Origin: Planctomycetota bacterium
GTDB taxonomy: Bacteria > Planctomycetota > UBA1135 > UBA2386
NCBI GenBank assembly: GCA_016793305.1
Contig: JAEUHU010000305.1
Location: 1-5,913 of the forward strand
DNA length: 5,913 bases
Reading direction: 5' to 3'
Position 1 is the stretch's first letter. Every line of letters begins with the position of its first letter. The translations under genes were made by a program, and so were the position numbers. Of the stretch, positions 1 through 4,311 are shown piece after piece. Below the pieces are notes generated by a model, which was given only the letters and a program-made list of their open reading frames with translations, made no database searches and was not told where the DNA came from.

Positions 1-261
1 ATCGGTGCAGGCCGGCCGCCGGCCAATCTCGATCGCGCCGTGATCGACGCCGTGGAACGGATCGACGACGCCGAGAGCTACACGATCGCGAAGCGCCTGA
101 TCGCCGAAGAGGGTCTGTTGGTCGGTGGTTCGGCCGGCACCAACGTCGCCGCCGCGCTGCGCGTAGCACGGCGTGGCGGACTCGCCGGGCCGGTGGTCAC
201 CGTCGGTTGCGACTCGTGGGATCGCTACCGCGCCAAGCCCTGGTTGCAGGCCGACGGCTGA
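1..261 (+). CDS. Cystathionine beta-synthase / cysteine synthase-type PLP enzyme, C-terminal fragment
   Basis: The reading frame is open from the first base and ends at TGA 259-261, so only the last 86 residues are visible and the start lies upstream of the window. The fragment contains ESYTIAKRLIAEEGLLVGGSAGTNVAAAL, broken here as ESYTIAKRL / IAEEGLLVGGSAGTNVAAAL, which is the C-terminal part of the fold-type II PLP catalytic domain. The GGSAG motif is at about residues 42-46. In human CBS the equivalent GGSAG serine hydrogen-bonds the pyridine nitrogen of PLP. GGSAG is closer to CBS than to the GISSG of classical CysK. The family condenses serine or O-acetylserine with homocysteine or sulfide in the cytoplasm. 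The protein stops shortly after this domain (VTVGCDSWDRYRAKPWL), so there is no C-terminal Bateman (CBS-pair) regulatory module. The exact substrate cannot be told from this fragment. The next ORF begins 41 bases downstream on the same strand, compatible with one transcript. Confidence 0.88.
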   Translation: MGAGRPPANLDRAVIDAVERIDDAESYTIAKRLIAEEGLLVGGSAGTNVAAALRVARRGGLAGPVVTVGCDSWDRYRAKPWLQADG

Positions 262-287
262 ACGGCCACGACGGCGCGGACCGGCCC

Positions 288-295
288 GGAGAGGA
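288..295 (+). promoter_or_regulatory. Strong Shine-Dalgarno (GGAGAGGA) ahead of the 303 ATG
   Basis: GGAGAGGA is a good purine-rich ribosome-binding site and ends 7 bases before the ATG at 303. It is the clearest Shine-Dalgarno I could find before any gene here. It serves the 20-codon ORF at 303, not the larger gene at 362, whose own upstream 20 bases lack a well-placed site. This suggests that ribosomes load here and reach the 340-residue protein by coupling. Confidence 0.5.
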
Positions 296-302
296 ACCCA
301 CC

Positions 303-365
303 ATGGACTGCTTCACACGCAGACCATCCCCATCGGTTGGAGCGGGCTATCGTGACGCGTCATGA
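303..365 (+). CDS. Possible 20-residue leader ORF coupled to the downstream gene
   Basis: ATG 303-305 opens a 20-codon frame (begins MDCFTRRPSP, ends GAGYRDAS) closed by TGA 363-365. The TGA shares bases with the ATG at 362-364 of the next gene (ATGA overlap), the classic geometry for translational coupling or termination-reinitiation. A strong Shine-Dalgarno stands 7 bases upstream. I do not recognise the peptide; it has no obvious membrane segment and no run of one amino acid typical of attenuator leaders. Alternatives: a chance short ORF, or the true N-terminus of the 340-residue protein thrown out of frame by an indel or sequencing error. Only the sequence and its geometry are seen; the role is inferred. 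Confidence 0.35.
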   Translation: MDCFTRRPSPSVGAGYRDAS

Positions 366-1384
366 GCGAGCCCCATCGAAGTGCGGACGCGGAGGGCTGC
401 TGGCTGCCCGTTTCCGGGGTGTTCGAGCCCAAGATGGTGGCCGCTCTCGAGGCGATGCAGGCAGGGCTCACGCGGATCGGCTTGCCGGCCCGGGTCGAGA
501 CGCTGGGCTCGAACGAGCTCCCCGTCCGGCTGTTGCGGGTCTGCACGCCGCACGCGTCCGTCGAGACGGCCGAGCAGTGGCTGCTGCAGCGGCTGCGGCC
601 TCACCTGGAGGAGGATTGGGCCGACGGGGTGTCCTGTTGGGTGACCCGGCGGTGGCGCGACTTCTCGTTGCTGTCGGGGTCCGTCGAGGAGATCGAGCCG
701 ATCGCGGCGCGCATCCGCAACGCACCCGTGACCTCGGCGTGGCCGTTCGAACCGGTTCGGTTCCTCCAGTACTCCTGGCCCAACAGGCAGGACCCGGACG
801 CGCCGTTTGTGCAGACTCTGGCCTGCTACGCGCGCACGGCGACGGAGGTCGTTCGTCACCTGCCTGGAGTGCGGTCGTTCGGGCCCGAGCCCAGCGGAGA
901 CCCACGGCGCTGGCTCGCGATCGACTCGGCCAGCGAACCTGACGGCATCCGCGAGCTCCTGGCCCTCGGGCGCGGCCTCGAGGCCCTCGGCTTCCCTACG
1001 TGCCGCTACGAATGGCAGGACGGTGCGTCGGCGCTGCTGACGATCGACACAGGGGACGCGACCTGCGAAGAACTGGCGGCGCAGATCGCCGCGCGCCTGC
1101 CGGCGGTGCGACCGGACTGGGCGCGTTCGTTTCGCCCCTCGTTCTGGATCGAGGGGATCTGGATCCACCGCCAAGAGGCTTCGGACGGCTGGTTGCTGCG
1201 CGCGTGGCTCCAACGGCAGCTCGGCGAGCCGGTCGTCTCCGCGCGGCAAGCGCCGGGTCGGGACGTGGCGATCGGAGTGCCGCCAGCACAGGTGGATCGT
1301 GCGTTGGCGCTGCTGGCCCGACGACCCGCGACGATCGGGCCCGATGACATCGAGGGTATGTACGTGCCCCCGGCCCATCGCTGA
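362..1384 (+). CDS. Hypothetical protein, 340 residues, with apparent internal duplication
   Basis: I do not recognise this family. The ATG at 362 is the first possible start in frame, because an in-frame TGA lies just upstream at 353-355; the gene ends at TGA 1382-1384. There is no signal peptide or membrane segment, so a soluble cytoplasmic protein is likely. It is rich in tryptophan, arginine and acidic residues. Two halves look alike. Residues about 26-87 contain LEAMQAGLTRIGLPARVE and end in EEDWA; residues about 196-254 contain LLALGRGLEALGFPTCRYE and end in RPDWA. The GLxxxGxP positions are offset by 170 residues, half the protein length. Each half is followed by an aromatic-rich strand-like stretch (CWVTRRWRDF; FWIEGIWIHR). 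The alternating helix/strand pattern fits two copies of an alpha/beta domain. The start overlaps the stop of a short upstream ORF and has no good Shine-Dalgarno of its own. Coding potential is well supported by length and G/C third positions; function is unknown. Confidence 0.75.
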   Translation: MSEPHRSADAEGCWLPVSGVFEPKMVAALEAMQAGLTRIGLPARVETLGSNELPVRLLRVCTPHASVETAEQWLLQRLRPHLEEDWADGVSCWVTRRWRDFSLLSGSVEEIEPIAARIRNAPVTSAWPFEPVRFLQYSWPNRQDPDAPFVQTLACYARTATEVVRHLPGVRSFGPEPSGDPRRWLAIDSASEPDGIRELLALGRGLEALGFPTCRYEWQDGASALLTIDTGDATCEELAAQIAARLPAVRPDWARSFRPSFWIEGIWIHRQEASDGWLLRAWLQRQLGEPVVSARQAPGRDVAIGVPPAQVDRALALLARRPATIGPDDIEGMYVPPAHR

Positions 1385-1432
1385 GGGCAGAGGCTCGTCC
1401 AGCGTGTCCACCGACCCGCGCCAGCGTCTGCC

Positions 1433-1461
1433 TTGACAGCGAGGGGCCGGCCGGGACCAAT
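1433..1461 (+). promoter_or_regulatory. Candidate sigma70-type promoter upstream of the glycosyltransferase
   Basis: TTGACA at 1433-1438 is a perfect -35 consensus in a GC-rich gap. Seventeen bases later, 1456-1461 reads ACCAAT, which matches only the last three bases of TATAAT. Transcription from it would begin near 1468-1470, upstream of the preferred GTG start at 1583 and downstream of the alternative starts at 1433 and 1460. A single TTGACA could occur by chance in a window this size, so support is modest. Confidence 0.28.
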
Positions 1462-1582
1462 GCTCGCGCATGACCGACGCCGCCGATCCGACCTCGACCC
1501 TGTTGCCGCGCCGGGCTGCGCGGCCAACGCGACGCCCGATCGCTGCGGCGGCACGGCGACCTTCGGCGACGGGGCTGCGGCC

Positions 1583-2593
1583 GTGACCACCTCGCCGTCG
1601 ATCTCGGTCGTCATCCCGACCTACAACCGCGGCGCCTTGCTCGAACGGGCGCTCGCCAGCGTCTACGCCCAGACCGTTCCCGCGCACGAGATCGTGGTCG
1701 TGGACGACGGCTCCCGCGACGACACCGCGGCGCGCATGGCGGGCCATCGCGGCCGCGTGAACTTCCTGCAGCAGCAGAACGCCGGTGCGGGGGTCGCGCG
1801 CAACACCGGCATGCAGGCCGCGACCGGTGACTGGATCGCGTTCCTCGACAGCGACGACGTGTGGTCGCCCGACCACCTGCAGAAGCTGGCCGAAGCGATC
1901 ACGGCGACCGGCGGCGGTCCGGCGCTGTTCTTCCGCGACACCCAGGAAGAAGGCGAGCCGCAGACCTTCTGGCAGAAGGCCGGATTCACGGTGGACGGAC
2001 CGTTCGCGGTGCAGGCGGATGCGATGGCCTGGGCCCTGCTGCCGCTCCAGCCGATCCTGCCTTCGACCCTGCTGGTGCATCGGCAGAAGGCCCTCGACGT
2101 CGGCGGCATGCCGGTGCTGCCGATGCGCGAGGACACCGGCTTCGTGTTCCGCATGGCGCTGGCTGGCCCGTGGTGCGCGGTCGCCGGCATCGGGGCGCTG
2201 CTCAGCACCGCCGCCGGTCCCGTGCGTCTGACGGTGCAGGTGGCGCCGAACGGCCTGAGATACTGGGACTGCACGCTGCACGTCTACCGCGACGCCTGGC
2301 AGCGCAACTGCGAACGCGATCGCCGCGATCCTCGCGCCGACCGCAAGCAGACCGCGCTGTTGCGCTGGCGGCTGCAGAACGCCGTGTGGCGCATCGGCCG
2401 GATGGTGATGCAGCAGGGGCGGCGCGCCGCGGGCATCGGGCTGCTGGTCCGGTCGAAGGCGGCGGGGTCGCCGTTGCTCGGCGACGTGCTGCTGCGGCGC
2501 GCCGTCGCGCGCGCCACGGTGGTCATCGGCCCCGGTGCGATCGACGCCGCTGCCACTGCCGGCGTAGGAACGCGACGAACGGCGCCTTCGTGA
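1583..2593 (+). CDS. Glycosyltransferase family 2 (GT-A fold)
   Basis: The protein has the hallmarks of an inverting GT2 enzyme that moves a sugar from a nucleotide-sugar donor to a growing glycan. It shows SISVVIPTYNR at residues 6-16, the nucleotide-binding DDGS at 41-44, NAGAGVARNTG at 66-76, the metal-binding DSDD at 89-92, and a likely catalytic-base ED in PMREDTGFVFRMA at 183-184. The last 100 or so residues are basic and helical-looking (DAWQRNCERDRRDPRADRK onward), possibly for membrane contact. I chose GTG 1583 because the fold begins within ten residues of it. The same frame extends up to ATG 1460 or TTG 1433, but the extra 41-50 residues look unlike a GT2 N-terminus. No strong Shine-Dalgarno settles the choice. 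The stop is TGA 2591-2593. The 3' end overlaps the convergent flippase gene by 71 bases. The acceptor and sugar cannot be told; surface polysaccharide is inferred from the neighbour. Confidence 0.9.
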   Translation: MTTSPSISVVIPTYNRGALLERALASVYAQTVPAHEIVVVDDGSRDDTAARMAGHRGRVNFLQQQNAGAGVARNTGMQAATGDWIAFLDSDDVWSPDHLQKLAEAITATGGGPALFFRDTQEEGEPQTFWQKAGFTVDGPFAVQADAMAWALLPLQPILPSTLLVHRQKALDVGGMPVLPMREDTGFVFRMALAGPWCAVAGIGALLSTAAGPVRLTVQVAPNGLRYWDCTLHVYRDAWQRNCERDRRDPRADRKQTALLRWRLQNAVWRIGRMVMQQGRRAAGIGLLVRSKAAGSPLLGDVLLRRAVARATVVIGPGAIDAAATAGVGTRRTAPS

Positions 2594-4004
2594 GCACGGC
2601 GACCAAGAGCCAGGCGATCGCTCCGGCGGCACCGGCGAGCAGCAGCTGCACCAGGGCGTTGCCCAGACCCGCGGTCTGCTGACGCACGACGAACATCGCG
2701 CCGGCGGCGGCCGCGGCGGCCGGCAGCAGCGCGCCGAGACTGGCCGCGAGCACACGCACCGGCAGGCCGAGGATCTCCGCCGCGTCGCCGAGCAGCAGCG
2801 GCAACGCCAACAGCAGGAAGCCCGCCATCGCCAGCGGCGTGCCCTCCACCAACAGCCACGGCGACAGCAGGTAGGCCGCGAGCAGCGCCAGGCCGCGCAC
2901 CGTGCCCCAACGCAGCATCGACCCGGCGCGCCCGTTGGCGATCATCAGGGGGCCGGGATTCTGCAGCAGCAGGTTGAGCGCCGCGACCGGCAGCATCGCC
3001 AACGCGATCGCCGCGACCGGTGCCCACCGCGCGGACAGCAGGGTGCCGGTCAGCAGGTCGAGCAGCAGCGCAGCACCGGTCAACAAGGGCAGCATGCCGG
3101 CGACGAGCAGCTGGTCGGCGCGCAGGTAGAGCCAGCGCGCCCGCGCCCGTCGGTGCTGGACGCGCGCGAGCATCGGGAAGAGCACCGAACGCGCGACGTT
3201 GCCGGCCATCTCGACGGGCTGGAACAACAGCCGACGCGCCAGCGCGAACAGGCCGAACGCCTCGCTGCCCAGCAGCGGCTTGAGCACGAACGCGTCGGCG
3301 TTCATCAGCACGGTGTTGACGAGGTTGAACATCGTCAGCCGCACGCCGAAGGCCAGCAGTTCGGGGCGCTCGGGTGTGTTCCAGCACCAACGCATCCGCG
3401 AGTGCTCGTGGCGGCGGAGCATGAGCACCAGGGCCACGGCGCCGGCGTAGCCACCGATCACCAGCGCATAGGGTCCCGACCCGAGGGCGGCGGCCCCCAG
3501 CGACGCCACCGCGCGCACGACGGCGCTGCCGAGCAGCACCTTGGCGATCGCGTCGAGCCGCAAGGCGCGGGTCAACAGCGCGCGCGGCATGGTCACGGCG
3601 GCGGTGAACAGGCACGACGGCGCGAGCCACCAGAGCATCACCGCGTCGGCTCGCCAGTCGCCGCCCAGCAGCCACAGGCCGCCGCCGAGCAGCGCGATCA
3701 GCGACGTCGCGGCGACCGCGAGCAGCGCGTTGATCGTGAAGGCGACGTCGACCGTGCGCGGTCCGAGCTCCTTGCGCTGCACGATCGCGCTGCCGATGCC
3801 GAAGTCGACCAGCATGTCGACCACCGCGAGCACGGCATAGCCGAAGCCGACCAGGCCGAAGTCGGCGGGATCGAGGAACAGGGTCAGGGCCAGCGAGCTG
3901 GCGAAGTTGATGCCCTGCACGCCGAACTGGCCGAGAGTCGTCCAGCCGACGCCGGTCGCCACCGAGAACTTGCCGTCGCCAGGTTTGGGGGTCGGTTCGG
4001 TCAC
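2523..4004 (-). CDS. Wzx/WzxC-like polysaccharide flippase (MOP superfamily, PST type)
   Basis: This 493-residue inner-membrane protein has about 12-14 hydrophobic segments along its length, beginning around residues 17-43, 49-68, 86-113 and 121-140 and ending around 417-440 and 448-471. That layout and length fit O-antigen/exopolysaccharide flippases, which move lipid-linked glycans across the inner membrane. The family-typical N-terminal block is clear: LFLDPADFGLVGFGY at about 42-56, then VDFGIGSAIVQRKEL at about 66-80. The C-terminus is short and very basic (RRQWQRRRSHRGR), consistent with a cytoplasmic tail. I chose GTG 4004, which puts VTEPTPKPGDGKFS before the first membrane segment. 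The frame runs open to ATG 4247, but those 81 residues are low-complexity and arginine-rich, unlike the family. No clear Shine-Dalgarno precedes GTG 4004. It lies downstream of the repeat protein on the same strand and converges on the glycosyltransferase. Confidence 0.9.
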   Translation of the reverse strand: MTEPTPKPGDGKFSVATGVGWTTLGQFGVQGINFASSLALTLFLDPADFGLVGFGYAVLAVVDMLVDFGIGSAIVQRKELGPRTVDVAFTINALLAVAATSLIALLGGGLWLLGGDWRADAVMLWWLAPSCLFTAAVTMPRALLTRALRLDAIAKVLLGSAVVRAVASLGAAALGSGPYALVIGGYAGAVALVLMLRRHEHSRMRWCWNTPERPELLAFGVRLTMFNLVNTVLMNADAFVLKPLLGSEAFGLFALARRLLFQPVEMAGNVARSVLFPMLARVQHRRARARWLYLRADQLLVAGMLPLLTGAALLLDLLTGTLLSARWAPVAAIALAMLPVAALNLLLQNPGPLMIANGRAGSMLRWGTVRGLALLAAYLLSPWLLVEGTPLAMAGFLLLALPLLLGDAAEILGLPVRVLAASLGALLPAAAAAAGAMFVVRQQTAGLGNALVQLLLAGAAGAIAWLLVAVLTKAPFVAFLRRQWQRRRSHRGR

Positions 4005-4311
4005 GGGGAACGCGGCGCGGGCGGGGTCATCGGCAGTCGGCGGGTGGCCATCCCGCTCGTCGCGCAGACGCCGATGCCGTCGGGATCCCCGGCTCGATCG
4101 CGCGAGGGTCGGAAGTGCCAGTTGCGGTCCCGGACCACCCAGAACCCACGCCCGCCACTCTGCCGCCTCCGCGGACCCTCGTCCAGCGAGTTGCGCCGGC
4201 CTGTTCGGCCAAGTTTCCGCCAGTTCGGCCGACGCGATGCGCGCCACGCCCGACCGTCGCGGGTGGCACGCATCCGCGGCACGAACGCACTCGGGGACGG
4301 ACCGCGCCGAA
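4005..4311. other. Intergenic region between repeat protein and flippase
   Basis: These 307 bases lie between two minus-strand genes. Frames through it are open only because of the high GC content; none of the translations resembles a protein I know. It holds one hairpin near the repeat-protein side (4236-4274) and two 8-base GTTCGGCC direct repeats (4203-4210 and 4223-4230) of doubtful meaning. I see no convincing promoter box, tRNA or riboswitch. Promoter or leader sequence for the flippase would be expected here. Confidence 0.5.
4236..4274 (-). terminator. Hairpin downstream of the repeat-protein stop, possible transcript 3' end structure
   Basis: Arms 4236-4247 (GATGCGCGCCAC on the plus strand) and 4263-4274 (GTGGCACGCATC) are complementary over 12 positions with one exception, and enclose a 15-base loop. 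On minus-strand RNA the exception is a U-G wobble; on plus-strand RNA it is a C-A mismatch, so the structure favours the minus strand. It lies 38-76 bases past the stop of the repeat protein. No T-run follows, so it is not a canonical Rho-independent terminator. It may protect a 3' end, act with Rho, or be chance. Confidence 0.3.

Noticed and set aside
1386..1432. GGCAGA ... TCTGCC inverted repeat after the unknown gene, as a possible terminator
   Set aside because: Only 6 bp of stem with a 35-base loop and no T-run; too weak.
1445..1452. GGCCGGCC palindrome near the candidate promoter
   Set aside because: Such G/C palindromes are common at this composition (another GGCCGGC cluster is at 11-24 inside a gene).
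1433..1582. Longer glycosyltransferase starts at TTG 1433 or ATG 1460
   Set aside because: The extra residues do not look like a GT2 N-terminus and no good Shine-Dalgarno precedes them; the TTG start lies within the TTGACA box. Not fully excluded.
347..2755. An 802-codon open frame on the minus strand across the unknown gene and the glycosyltransferase
   Set aside because: Its translation is arginine/proline-rich low complexity with no motif, and it lies opposite two plus-strand genes, one with clear GT2 motifs. It is open only because of the GC-rich third positions.
2284..3675. A 463-codon minus-strand frame overlapping the flippase
   Set aside because: It is a shifted shadow of the flippase: alanine/arginine-rich, with no hydrophobic segments or motifs, while the other frame gives a clean polytopic membrane protein.
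4203..4230. Two GTTCGGCC direct repeats with a 20-base period in the intergenic gap
   Set aside because: Eight-base repeats are expected by chance in about 300 bases of GC-rich DNA, and there is no promoter to place them against.
4005..4247. N-terminal extension of the flippase to ATG 4247
   Set aside because: It would add 81 low-complexity residues before a normal family N-terminus; GTG 4004 fits the family better.
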